A DNA stretch of 64,000 nt, taken from Corynebacterium genitalium ATCC 33030 (GTDB lineage: Bacteria; Actinomycetota; Actinomycetes; Mycobacteriales; Mycobacteriaceae). The notes beneath the pieces are model-generated. The model was not told the origin of the DNA. It did not search any database and saw only the letters and a program-made list of their open reading frames with translations. The stretch is from assembly GCF_000143825.1 (NCBI RefSeq), contig NZ_CM000961.1, positions 1,083,772 through 1,147,771 on the forward strand, in the 5' to 3' direction. Shown here piece after piece: positions 26,255 through 35,702 of the stretch (position 1 is its first letter; each line of letters begins with the position of its first letter). Made by a program: the position numbers and the translations under genes.

Positions 26255-27213
26255 TCGGCTTGTATGCGCACCACCACGGCTCCGGTCACATCCAGCGCTG
26301 CCGCGAAATCGCGCGCCACTTACCCGACGCGACGATTTTGTCCACGCACCCCAGCGCAGACGTCGTGCTTCTCGACGACGCCGGCGCCCCCACCTCCGAC
26401 CCGCTTACCGCCGGAGGAACCCTTCACTACGCGCCGACCACCCATGAGGGCTACCGTTCCCGGATGCAGCAGATTGCCGCATGGGTGGAGGCCAACGACC
26501 CCTCTGTGTTCTACGTCGACTGCTCCGTGGAGGTCGCCGTCTTTGCCCGGCTCCTCGGCGTGCCCGTGGTCACCGTGGCCATGCCGGGTGTGCGCGACGA
26601 TGCTCCCCACCAGCTCGGCTACGCCCAAGCCAGCGCGATCGTCGCAGCGTGGCCGGATTGGGTGCCCGTGCCTGCGCATTTGGGGGCGCACGCGGACCGA
26701 CTGCATGCCGTCGGGGGCATTTCCCGGCTGCGCGGCTTAGCCGATCGCGGCCGCGATGAGCGGTCGGTGCTCGTCATGGCCGGCACGGGCGGCTCCACCT
26801 GGGACCGCGACTCGTGGGACGAGGTCGAGCGCGTCTGCCCGAACTGGGATTTCACCATTCTCGACGGGGCCAGCCGTGTCGACGATGATGCCAAGCTCAC
26901 CGAAATGCTGCAGAGCGCCGGGGTCGTCGTGGTCGCCGCCGGGCAGAACTCCGTGGCTGATGTCGCCGCCTGCGGAGCACCCGCGATTGTCCTGCCGCAG
27001 CCCCGCCCCTTCGCCGAACAGGAGGCCACGGCCGCGGTGCTCCGCGACGCTGGCCTCGCGCTTGTCCCCGAATCCTTCCCCGAGCCAGCCATGTGGCCGG
27101 CGCTGCTGCACCAAGCGGCTGAAATGGACACGTTCTGGGACGATCCCCAGCGCGGCTGGCAAACCGACGGGGCCGCGCGCCGAGCAGCCGATGTCATCCT
27201 GGGGGCCTCATGA
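26251..27213 (+). CDS. MurG/GT28-like glycosyltransferase
   Basis: 320 residues. The N-terminus IGLYAHHHGSGHIQRCREIARHL is the HHGSGH-type acceptor loop of GT28/MurG-like enzymes, and the C-terminus VVVAAGQNSVADVAACGAPAIVLPQPRPFAEQEATA resembles the UDP-sugar-binding half (G-x-N-T/S ... P ... Q-x2-NA). ATGA overlaps at both ends. Confidence 0.82.
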   Translation: MIGLYAHHHGSGHIQRCREIARHLPDATILSTHPSADVVLLDDAGAPTSDPLTAGGTLHYAPTTHEGYRSRMQQIAAWVEANDPSVFYVDCSVEVAVFARLLGVPVVTVAMPGVRDDAPHQLGYAQASAIVAAWPDWVPVPAHLGAHADRLHAVGGISRLRGLADRGRDERSVLVMAGTGGSTWDRDSWDEVERVCPNWDFTILDGASRVDDDAKLTEMLQSAGVVVVAAGQNSVADVAACGAPAIVLPQPRPFAEQEATAAVLRDAGLALVPESFPEPAMWPALLHQAAEMDTFWDDPQRGWQTDGAARRAADVILGAS

Positions 27214-27983
27214 CCGCGATCATCACATTGGCTAACGCGGCGCGCGCCGATCATGTCGCCCGCCAGGCGTCCCTCATTCCTGATGGCATCGAGCACATTC
27301 TCGTCGCGCTTGCTGATGCCGAGGAGCTCGCCGCCCGACTGCCCGATACGCATGTGGTTCCGCTCGAGGAGCCCAATCTCGCCCTCGCCCGCAACACGGG
27401 TGCGGCCGAAGCGCTCGCGCGCGGGCACCAGCAGCTCATTTTCCTCGACGCGGACTGCCTCCCGGGCCCCGGGCTGGCGGACCGATATCTCGACGCACTT
27501 GACCACGCGTCCGAGGCCGTCCTCGCCGGCCCGGTGACGTACCTGCCGGAGGGAGAGCTACGCACCGACAACCCCCAGCCGCACGAAGCCCGGCCGAACC
27601 CGCCAGCCGGCGAGCTCGTCCCTGCCGATGACTACAACCTCTTCTGGTCTTTATCCTTCGCGCTGACCGCTGACACGTGGCGCCGCATCGACGAGCTTTT
27701 CGGCGGCTTCGACACCGCTTTCTCCGGCTACGGCGGCGAAGACACCGATTTCGCGTGGAACCTGCGCGAACACGGCATTGACTTCATCTGGGTCGGCGGC
27801 GCGCACGCCTACCACCAGTGGCACCCCGTTTCCTCGCCGCCGTGGGAGCACCTCGACGACATTCTCCGCAACGCCGCCGTCTTCCACTTCAAATGGGGCA
27901 CGTGGCCAATGGAGGGCTGGCTTCACGAGTTCGAAGATGCAGGAGCCATCGCGCTTATCGACGACACATGGCAACGCCGATAA
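27210..27983 (+). CDS. Family 2 glycosyltransferase with YGGED motif
   Basis: 257 residues. GT-A start MTAIITLANAARADHVARQA, DXD-type FLDADCLPGPG, and FSGYGGEDTDFAWNLREHGIDFIWVGG, the same C-terminal motif as the transferase at the other end of the locus. Last gene of the rightward arm. The final codons overlap an inverted pair of the CTTATCGACG motif (27953-27985), and only 9 bp separate its stop from the convergent efeB stop. Confidence 0.85.
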   Translation: MTAIITLANAARADHVARQASLIPDGIEHILVALADAEELAARLPDTHVVPLEEPNLALARNTGAAEALARGHQQLIFLDADCLPGPGLADRYLDALDHASEAVLAGPVTYLPEGELRTDNPQPHEARPNPPAGELVPADDYNLFWSLSFALTADTWRRIDELFGGFDTAFSGYGGEDTDFAWNLREHGIDFIWVGGAHAYHQWHPVSSPPWEHLDDILRNAAVFHFKWGTWPMEGWLHEFEDAGAIALIDDTWQRR

Positions 27984-27985
27984 GC
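27953..27985 (+). repeat. Inverted pair of CTTATCGACG motifs across a stop codon
   Basis: GCTTATCGACG (27953-27963) and CGCCGATAAGC (27975-27985) form an 11-bp inverted repeat with one mismatch, loop 11 nt. The stop TAA (27981-27983) lies inside the right arm. Could end the glycan transcript facing efeB. The only inverted pair of the motif in the window. Confidence 0.7.
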
Positions 27986-27992
27986 ACGCCCC

Positions 27993-29261
27993 TCAAGCGA
28001 ACATTCCTTCGCCGATGAATCCCTCTTCACCCACGCCCGGCGGGATCAAATAAGTGCCGGTCTTTGTGGTCTTGAGATACTCCAGGAACATCTCGTCGCG
28101 CGACATCGATTGGTGGACGGTAGCGAAACGGTCCGGGGTGCGGGTGAACGCGATGAAGAACAACCCCGCGTCCATGCGTCCCTGCTCGTTGGAGCCGTCG
28201 ACGTAGTTGAAGGCGCGGCGCAGCATGCGAATCCCGCCGTTTTGAGCCGGGTGCACATTGAACAGGTGGGAACCGCGGTCGATGACGGGCCGACCACGGT
28301 CGTTCACCGCGTCAAAATCCGGCTCGTCGAATTCGTCGGTGCCGGTCAGAGGTGCACCCGCAACCTTGTCGCGGCCGGTGACGCGCTCCTGCTCCTCGAG
28401 TTGGAGGGTGTCCCAGACCTCGATGTTCATCGCGATGCGCCGCGCTGTCAGGTACGTCCCGCCGGCTGCCCACGGCTGAGAGGAATCTTCCTGCACCCAC
28501 ACGTGCTGGTCTAATTCCTCTTCGTCGTCGGAGCGGATGTTGGCGGTGCCGTCCTTTTGGCCGAAAAGGTTGCGCGGGGTCTGCTCCTCGGCGCTGGTCA
28601 CCGAGGCTTTGCCGAAGCCGATCTGGGTCCAGCGCAGCGACGCATCCGGAACAGCCAATCGGGTCAGATTCCGGATCGCATGTGTGGCTACTTGCGGGTC
28701 GTTCGCGCAGGCCTGGATGCAGATGTCGCCTTCGGATTGCTCGCGATTGAGGAAGTCGTTGGTCATTGTCGGCATCTCGCTGAACTCGTCAGGCAGTTTG
28801 TCCGCCAGGCCGAACTGATCCCGGAACAGACTGCGCCCGAACCCGATCGTGATGGTCAGGGCAGACGGCCCCAGGTCGAACGCTTCACCGGAGTCATCCG
28901 GTGGGAAGTTCGCCCCACCGCCGAATGCGCCTTTCGACGACACCTCGCCGCCCAACGTGAGGCGCCGGGCGGCGTCAGTCCACCGCTCCAGCAGCCGGAT
29001 CAGTTTCTTCTGGTCGGCTTTCTCGGACATGTCGAACGCAGCGAAATGCAGGTTGTTCTGCATCGGCGTGATGATGCCGGCTTGGTGCGCCCCAGCGAAG
29101 TCGACGATGAGTTCCTCATGGCTCGCACCGTCAATACCGCCGGCGCCACCGCTTCCGCTATCGCGCGAATCTTCCCGCGCGCACGCTGCTGCAGCCGCCC
29201 CGGCAGCACCGACGCCTCCGAGCGCAAGAAACTTTCGCCGGTCGAGTTCGAACCTGCTCAT
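27993..29261 (-). CDS. efeB: EfeB: deferrochelatase/DyP-type haem peroxidase
   Basis: 422 residues with a twin-arginine signal (RRKFLALGGVGAAGAAAAAC) for export of the folded haem protein. DyP core: the GxxDG motif (FGQKDGTANI, distal Asp) and the haem-ligand region HLFNVHPAQNGGIRMLRRAFNY. EfeB oxidises ferrous iron or strips iron from haem for the EfeUOB importer. Last gene of the operon, 2 nt after efeO. Confidence 0.93.
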   Translation of the reverse strand: MSRFELDRRKFLALGGVGAAGAAAAACAREDSRDSGSGGAGGIDGASHEELIVDFAGAHQAGIITPMQNNLHFAAFDMSEKADQKKLIRLLERWTDAARRLTLGGEVSSKGAFGGGANFPPDDSGEAFDLGPSALTITIGFGRSLFRDQFGLADKLPDEFSEMPTMTNDFLNREQSEGDICIQACANDPQVATHAIRNLTRLAVPDASLRWTQIGFGKASVTSAEEQTPRNLFGQKDGTANIRSDDEEELDQHVWVQEDSSQPWAAGGTYLTARRIAMNIEVWDTLQLEEQERVTGRDKVAGAPLTGTDEFDEPDFDAVNDRGRPVIDRGSHLFNVHPAQNGGIRMLRRAFNYVDGSNEQGRMDAGLFFIAFTRTPDRFATVHQSMSRDEMFLEYLKTTKTGTYLIPPGVGEEGFIGEGMFA

Positions 29262-29263
29262 GG

Positions 29264-30529
29264 CTAGTTCTCTTCGCTGCTCTCGACATTCAGGCCCAGG
29301 ACAGTTCCGGTGAGCTTGGCCAGGGGTTCGCGCAGCGCGTCGATGGCGCGGGTGAGTTCAGCTTGCTGGCCGGCATCGACCTCGTCGTAATCGACGTAGC
29401 CGTTCTCTAAGGAGCCGTACCCGTCAAGGAGTTCCTGGACGTCGTTGTAGCGCTCTTCGATGTCAGCGACGAGTTCTTTGCCCTCCTCGCCACGTTCGGC
29501 GGCGATGTCCTTGACCATGTCAAACGCAATGCGGGAGCCCTGGATGTTCGCCTGGAAGTCATACAGGTCCTTGTGGGACCACCAGTTCTCCTCACCGGTG
29601 ACTTTTGTGGTGGCCACTTCCTCAAGCAGGCCCATCGCGCCGTTGGAGACGGTGTCGACAGTGATGTCGTTGCTCTCGATGAAGTCGTCTGCGTTCACGG
29701 TCTCGCTCAGCTGCCCGATGTCGGCAATCAGCGCATCCGCGATTTCGCGGCGCTTTGCCGGGTCAGACGGCTCCCAGTCCTCGCGGGCCGGGGAGCCGTC
29801 GGCGTTCTTGTCGCCCTCGGCAGGCGGCCAGAGGTCCTTCTCCATGCGGTGGAAACCCAACCAATCAGTGAACGTCGGGTCCTCTTCAGCGAGCTCGTCG
29901 GCTTCAGCGATGTAGTCCACTTCGCGGTAGTCGATGCGCGGGTCCAGCACGCCAAGTGCCTCGGCGACCGGTTCAATGCGCTCGTAGTGCACACGCGTGG
30001 TGGGGTAGAGTTCCTTCGCCCGCTCGTCGTTGCCGGAGGCGTACGCCTCAGCGAACTCTTCGACCTTGGGTAGCAGCTCAGCGACTTCATTTTGGACGAA
30101 TGCGACGTAGTTGTCGCGCGCCTCGTTGAAACGCTTCTCGTCGGACGCGTCGTATTCGATCGGTTCACCGGTGACTGTGAATTTGGCCTGGCCGACATTC
30201 GCACCGCGCAGGCCTGGCTTGCACGCGGTGTGGTAACTGCCGGGTTCAAGCTGGACGATCAGGTCCGCCGTGCCACCGGGGGTGATGTTCTCGCGCTCGG
30301 CGATCACGCGCAGTCCGTCTTCGGCGAGCACGTAGAATTCTGTGACGCGTTCGCCCTGGTTGGTGATGGAGAACGTCGTGGTTCCGCTTTCGGTCTCACC
30401 GGCGCTGACTTCGCATGCGTCCTCTTTCGCGGTGACCTGCAGGCCTTCACCGTCAGCAGTGTTTTCCACGCATGCTGCCAATGGCAGGGTCATAGCCAGT
30501 GCGGCGACAAGTGCTGGGGAACGCTTCAT
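29264..30529 (-). CDS. efeO: EfeO: periplasmic iron-binding lipoprotein
   Basis: 421 residues. Lipoprotein signal MKRSPALVAALAMTLPLAAC, an N-terminal cupredoxin-like domain (~35-145), then an M75/imelysin domain with the iron-binding HxxE in GFHRMEKDLW. Delivers iron to the EfeU permease. Overlaps the efeU stop (ATGA at 30526-30529). A paralogue, efeO2, lies upstream of efeU with an almost identical signal peptide. Confidence 0.93.
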   Translation of the reverse strand: MKRSPALVAALAMTLPLAACVENTADGEGLQVTAKEDACEVSAGETESGTTTFSITNQGERVTEFYVLAEDGLRVIAERENITPGGTADLIVQLEPGSYHTACKPGLRGANVGQAKFTVTGEPIEYDASDEKRFNEARDNYVAFVQNEVAELLPKVEEFAEAYASGNDERAKELYPTTRVHYERIEPVAEALGVLDPRIDYREVDYIAEADELAEEDPTFTDWLGFHRMEKDLWPPAEGDKNADGSPAREDWEPSDPAKRREIADALIADIGQLSETVNADDFIESNDITVDTVSNGAMGLLEEVATTKVTGEENWWSHKDLYDFQANIQGSRIAFDMVKDIAAERGEEGKELVADIEERYNDVQELLDGYGSLENGYVDYDEVDAGQQAELTRAIDALREPLAKLTGTVLGLNVESSEEN

Positions 30530-31473
30530 AGATTTACCTTTCGTGATTCAGCGTCGATACGCTTTTCGCTTTTCGACGCACGGACGTGCCCGACAAAGAT
30601 CGGCACAATGACAGCCATGTACGCGCCCCAGGCAATGACCTGAAGCCACGACATCTGCGGCATGAAGCCGGTGAACGCTTGCAGGAGCGTGGCGACGATG
30701 CCCGACGGGTCAATCGCGCCGGAGACATCGAAGGCCCAGCCGAAGGGGAACGACGCCATCCAGAATGGATACGTGGCGAAACCGGTGAGAACTTCGCCCG
30801 TGCGTGGATGGGTCGGAGCAATAGGCTCACCGGAGAATGGTCCCGGGAGGAACTGCGCTTCCTGGAGGTCGTGCACCGCGTACGCGAGGATCCCGGCGGC
30901 GACAACGATGAGCAAGGCGCTTGACCAGCGGAAGAACGTGCCCAAGTCCAAACGCAGTGCCCCGCGGTAAATGGCCCAGCCCAGAACGATAGCAACAGCT
31001 ATGCCGGAGAACGCGCCAACGACGGCCGACGGGGTCCTCGTCCACCCCCACAGCAACAAGGTCAGCTCGATTCCTTCTCTCGCGACTGCGACGAACGCCA
31101 GCCAGAAAATCGCTTGACGTCCGCGGCTTAGGGCTTCGCCTGTCTTATCGTCGAGCATCGTGCGCAGTCGGCCGCTTTCGTTGCTCAAAGAGAGGATCAT
31201 GCCGGTGATCATGATGACCGCCACGAGCGACATGATCCCGCCAATCGCCTCCTGAGCGCGGAAACTCAAGCCGTAACGGCCGAAGGTGAAAAGCGCGCCC
31301 AAGGCAAGGCAGATCGCAGCTGCGATCACGACTCCGGTCCAAACAATGCGCATTGCGCCACGGCGGTTCGTCTCAGCTTGGCGCTGGACAGCGGCAAGCA
31401 ACATGCCGACGATCAGCGTCGCTTCGAGACCTTCGCGTAAGCCGACCAGGAACGCGGCAATGAACATGTGCAC
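30526..31473 (-). CDS. efeU: EfeU: Ftr1-family iron permease
   Basis: 315 residues, seven predicted membrane helices. Two REG(L/I)E iron motifs, GLREGLEATLIVG (about 11-23) and AREGIELTLLL, as in Ftr1/EfeU. Imports iron oxidised or released by EfeB. The start is ATG at 31473 (MHMFIAAF). Two DtxR-like boxes lie 25-63 bp upstream. Confidence 0.93.
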   Translation of the reverse strand: MHMFIAAFLVGLREGLEATLIVGMLLAAVQRQAETNRRGAMRIVWTGVVIAAAICLALGALFTFGRYGLSFRAQEAIGGIMSLVAVIMITGMILSLSNESGRLRTMLDDKTGEALSRGRQAIFWLAFVAVAREGIELTLLLWGWTRTPSAVVGAFSGIAVAIVLGWAIYRGALRLDLGTFFRWSSALLIVVAAGILAYAVHDLQEAQFLPGPFSGEPIAPTHPRTGEVLTGFATYPFWMASFPFGWAFDVSGAIDPSGIVATLLQAFTGFMPQMSWLQVIAWGAYMAVIVPIFVGHVRASKSEKRIDAESRKVNL

Positions 31474-31497
31474 CGTGACTTTCTAGTGCGTTACTTG

Positions 31498-31536
31498 GCA
31501 AGATAGGCTTGCCTAAGGCAAGCAAAGCTAACCTTA
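31498..31536 (-). promoter_or_regulatory. Two overlapping-range DtxR-like boxes before efeU
   Basis: 31498-31516 read on the minus strand, TTAGGCAAGCCTATCTTGC, matches 13 of 19 positions of the DtxR consensus TTAGGTTAGCCTAACCTAA. 31518-31536 has a right half CTAACCTTA, 8 of 9. Side by side in the efeU leader, they imply iron-dependent repression. Binding is inferred from pattern only. Confidence 0.65.
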
Positions 31537-31568
31537 GCTGCACTGGGGTGGGCACAGTGAATCCTTTA

Positions 31569-31602
31569 GTGATTTTCGTACCGTTAATGTTGCGAAAATC
31601 AC
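31569..31602. repeat. Short inverted repeat between efeO2 and efeU (member E)
   Basis: GTGATTTTCG (31569-31578) pairs with CGAAAATCAC (31593-31602), 14-nt loop. The left arm plus loop, ATTTTCGTACCGTT, matches member D (ATTTTCGTGCCGTT) at 13 of 14 positions. Could act as a terminator or attenuator between efeO2 and efeU; no T-run. Confidence 0.5.
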
Positions 31603-31618
31603 AAGGGGTGGGAACAGC

Positions 31619-32836
31619 CTAGGCAATCAGGTCGCCCAGTGAGCTGCGCAGGGCTGCGATCACCTCAACTAGCTTTGCTCGGTCACCAGACTGGCCGGTG
31701 TCTGGGCCAGTTTCCTTCTGCTTCGTAATGAGGTTGTCGAGCGCGGCGAGGCGTGAGTCGGTGTCGTCGATAAGCTCTTCGTGCTTTTTGTTGTCCCTGT
31801 CGAGGTCTGCGACCGTGTCAAAGATGACGCGCACGCCTTCGGTATTGGCCTCCAGGTCACTGAGGTCTGTTCCGGACCACCAATTCTCCTCGCCGGTGGC
31901 TGCGGTCTCCGCCATACGATCGAGCAGGGTCAGCGCGCCACCTGTGATCGACTCGAAGGTGATGTCGTCGCTTTCCTGGAACGGTGTGTCGTTGATGGTG
32001 CCGTGGAGTTGCTCGACGTCGGCGATGAGCGCGTCTGCAAGCTCGCGGCGCTCCTGCGGGGTGGACGGCTCCCACTTTTGCAGGGCGGAGCTACCGTCAG
32101 AATTCTCGTCGCCCTCCGCAGGCGGCCACAGGTCCTTTTCCAGGCGGTGGAAACCGAGCCATTCGGTGAACGTCGGATCCTTTTCAAGCAGCTTTTCGGC
32201 CTGTTCGGTGTATTCGACTTCGGTGGCGTCGATCCGTGCATCGAGAAGCCCGAACCTTTCGGCGATCGGCTCGATGCGCTTGTAGTGGACCCGGGCGGCG
32301 GGATAGAGCTCTTTGGCACGCTCGTCGTTGCCGGAGGCGTACGCTTCAGCGAACTCTTCGACCGCGGGAAGTAGTTCTGCTGCTTCGTTTTGGACGAAGG
32401 TGAGGTAATTGTCGCGGGCGTTTTTCTCGCGCTGCCCACGGGATTGCGTGTAGTCGACCTCGTCGCCGGTGACGGTGAATTCGGCCGCTTCGATGTACGG
32501 CCCGCGCTCGCTCATCCTGCAGGCGGTGAGATAGGTGCCGGGTTGCAGTTCGACGGACAGCTCCGCCGTTTCCTCGGGCTTGATGGCGCCCCGCTTGGCC
32601 ACGACCCGGCGGCCCTCTTCCGCAAGAACGAGAAAGTCTGTCTCACGCCCGCCATCGTTGGTCACTTCGAATGCCACTTTGCCGCTGTCGGCCTCATCGT
32701 CGCCGACCTCGCAGGTGTCATCCGCGACAGTGACCTGCTTCTCTTCATCGTCCGCGCTGCCCGCGGAGCCTCCCGCGCATGCAGCTAACGGAAGAGTCAG
32801 GGCCAGTGCGGCGAGCAGGGCTGGGGAACGCTTCAT
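31619..32836 (-). CDS. Second EfeO-like iron-binding lipoprotein
   Basis: 405 residues, a paralogue of efeO: signal MKRSPALLAALALTLPLAAC, cupredoxin-like domain, M75 domain with HxxE in GFHRLEKDLW, and long identical stretches such as FAEAYASGNDERAKELYP. Probably a tandem duplication that now flanks efeU. It ends in a Gln/Lys-rich segment that differs from efeO. The two copies may differ in iron form or affinity. A CTTATCGACG repeat (31765-31774) encodes Leu-Ile-Asp. Confidence 0.9.
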   Translation of the reverse strand: MKRSPALLAALALTLPLAACAGGSAGSADDEEKQVTVADDTCEVGDDEADSGKVAFEVTNDGGRETDFLVLAEEGRRVVAKRGAIKPEETAELSVELQPGTYLTACRMSERGPYIEAAEFTVTGDEVDYTQSRGQREKNARDNYLTFVQNEAAELLPAVEEFAEAYASGNDERAKELYPAARVHYKRIEPIAERFGLLDARIDATEVEYTEQAEKLLEKDPTFTEWLGFHRLEKDLWPPAEGDENSDGSSALQKWEPSTPQERRELADALIADVEQLHGTINDTPFQESDDITFESITGGALTLLDRMAETAATGEENWWSGTDLSDLEANTEGVRVIFDTVADLDRDNKKHEELIDDTDSRLAALDNLITKQKETGPDTGQSGDRAKLVEVIAALRSSLGDLIA

Positions 32837-32883
32837 AGCCCCACTTTATCCTGTGGGGCTATGAAGACTTCCGGCTAGCGGAC

Positions 32884-33660
32884 TTAGAAGGTGACTTCGC
32901 GGCGCTCCAGGAACGCCTTCACGCCTTCTTTGTGCTCGGCGCTGTGGGCCAGAGCGGTCTGGGCGCGCGCTTCCTCGGCCAGGCTGAGCGGCAGTTGGGC
33001 CAAGGAAGCGCGGTTGACGGCACGTTTCGCGTCAGCAAGCGCCCCGCGCGGCGAGAAGCGGAATTCACGGGCATACTCGAGGGCACGCTCGAGCGCGTTG
33101 TCCGCCACCTCGGTGAACAGGCCCCATGACACGGCGTCGGCGGCGGGGATGCGCTCGTGGCGCAGCACCAGCTGCATCGTGCGGTGGCGGCCAATCGATG
33201 CCGCAAGCGTTGCCACGGCCCCGCCGTCCGGCATGAGGCCGATGCGCCCGAACGGCAGGCTGATGAAGGTCTTCTGGCCCGCAACAATGAGGTCGCACGC
33301 GCACGCCAGTGAAGCACCGATGCCGGCGACGGCGCCTTCAGCGGCAGCCACGACCGGGACGGAGGCGCGGGTGATCGCATTCACCATGTGTTCAATAGCG
33401 GTGAAGTTGCCTGCGGAGATCTCTTCTTCACCGCTGATGAAGACGGTCAGGTCCATGCCAGAGCAGAATGCTGCGTCATCACCGGTGACGATCACGCACC
33501 GGGTCGCCGGGTTCGCGTCCGCCTCATTCACTGCGTCGCCGATGGACCAGTAGGAGTCCGGCTCCAAAGCGTTGCGCTTCTCTGGGTTGGAGATACGGAC
33601 GATGGTCACCGCGCCATCTTCGACGATCTCGGAGGTGATGTTGCCTTTGAATTCGCGCAT
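32884..33660 (-). CDS. Enoyl-CoA hydratase/isomerase family protein
   Basis: 258 residues, crotonase fold. Oxyanion-hole segments FCSGMDL and EGAVAGIGASLACACDLIVAG, and SLPFGRIGLMPDGG; the second acidic residue of classical hydratases (E in VGxPE) is replaced, so it may be an isomerase or another crotonase activity. Gap of 1 nt to the nitronate monooxygenase-like gene, hence one operon. Confidence 0.85.
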   Translation of the reverse strand: MREFKGNITSEIVEDGAVTIVRISNPEKRNALEPDSYWSIGDAVNEADANPATRCVIVTGDDAAFCSGMDLTVFISGEEEISAGNFTAIEHMVNAITRASVPVVAAAEGAVAGIGASLACACDLIVAGQKTFISLPFGRIGLMPDGGAVATLAASIGRHRTMQLVLRHERIPAADAVSWGLFTEVADNALERALEYAREFRFSPRGALADAKRAVNRASLAQLPLSLAEEARAQTALAHSAEHKEGVKAFLERREVTF

Positions 33661-33661
33661 A

Positions 33662-34687
<1,026 letters not shown>

Positions 34688-34730
34688 TTACACCCGGCGA
34701 GCCTATGAGACCTGGATAACGATCGAGCGG

Positions 34731-35543
34731 CTAGAAATCAAAGCCGAAGTCGAATCCGCCGCCATCGCCGAAGCCACCGCCGTCGCCAAATCCGCCGCCC
34801 ATGTCCCCGGCATCACCCATGTCGCCGGCATCACCGACACCCATATCTCCCATGTCCTCTGCACCGCCGCCGTCGGCCCCGAAGTCGCCAGCGGCGAACT
34901 CGTCCGAGCTGGGTGTGCCCCCCATGCCGGCGAACATGGCGGAGTAGAACATCATGGAGCTCGCCGCCCACATGCCCGTCATCATGGCGGGACCCCACCA
35001 CGCGGTGGAGTACCAGCCAGCCGGCACCGGACGGCCAGCAACGGCGCCGCCGGGGTAGTAGTGCGGGGTGTCCGCGCTGGCGTAGGGCGACGCCGTCACG
35101 GCTTGGCCGTCGTGTTCAACGGTGCGGCGCTCAGTGACCTTGCCTGCCTGACGCTGCGCTTCCAGCTCAGGCAGGGCTGGTCCCGGTGCCAACCCAAGGA
35201 TCTCTCGGGCGGCGTTGACGTAGTGCATGCCTTCCAAGGCTGACTCACGTGCCAGCTGGGCCTGCCTGACCGTGGTGGCGCTCTGCAGTGCGGAGTTCGC
35301 TGCGTTGTAGCGCTCGGAAGCGTCGGCCATGGCCTGCGTCGAGGCGGCATCCTCGCCCGATATCGTCAGCACTTGGTGTCCCAGGCGGTCGACCCACCGT
35401 TGGGCGTCCGCTTTTGCGTCGTCAAGCGACGCGTTGCTATTGATCGCACGCTGGCTGCTGTTCTGGGAGTTGTTGATCAGCGCCATCACGCCGCCGATCG
35501 CTACGACAATAAGGAGAAGACTAAGTACGCTCACACTAGTCAC
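34731..35543 (-). CDS. DUF1542-like membrane-anchored protein with Gly/Asp-rich C-terminus
   Basis: 270 residues. GTG start (VVTSVSVLSLLLIVVAIGGVM) with an N-terminal membrane segment (about 1-22), a helical middle region (LDDAKADAQRWVDRLG, ARESALEGMHYVNAAREIL), a Trp/Met/Tyr-rich stretch (WYSTAWWGPAMMTGMWAASSMMFYSAMFAGMGG), then repeats of GDMG and GDGGGF ending in FDFGFDF. I recall this layout as a corynebacterial DUF1542 annotation but cannot confirm it. Function unknown. Confidence 0.65.
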   Translation of the reverse strand: MTSVSVLSLLLIVVAIGGVMALINNSQNSSQRAINSNASLDDAKADAQRWVDRLGHQVLTISGEDAASTQAMADASERYNAANSALQSATTVRQAQLARESALEGMHYVNAAREILGLAPGPALPELEAQRQAGKVTERRTVEHDGQAVTASPYASADTPHYYPGGAVAGRPVPAGWYSTAWWGPAMMTGMWAASSMMFYSAMFAGMGGTPSSDEFAAGDFGADGGGAEDMGDMGVGDAGDMGDAGDMGGGFGDGGGFGDGGGFDFGFDF

Positions 35544-35626
35544 AACGGATGAACCGCCCCGCAAGTTCCATTTTTGGTCCCGCGCGTGAGGCTGGGCTAG
35601 GATTGTCTGCGCGCTTAAACCGCAGT

Positions 35627-35698
35627 GGGAATGTCGTATAGTGGCTAATACCTCAGCCTTCCAAGCTGAAGACGCGGGTTCGATTCCCGTCATTCCCT
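35627..35698 (+). tRNA. tRNA-Gly (anticodon TCC)
   Basis: Acceptor GGGAATG/CATTCCC with discriminator T, anticodon TCC in loop CTTCCAA, T-arm GCGGG-TTCGATT-CCCGT. CCA is encoded (35699-35701). An IS copy starts at 35703, 1 nt after the CCA plus C. The original terminator hairpin is now beyond the IS at 37211-37243. Confidence 0.95.
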
Positions 35699-35702
35699 CC
35701 AC
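35687..35702. repeat. Target-site duplication of IS copy 2 (tRNA-side copy)
   Basis: 16 bp, CCGTCATTCCCTCCAC: the last 12 nt of tRNA-Gly (positions 62-73) plus CCA and C. Identical to 37192-37207. Confidence 0.92.
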
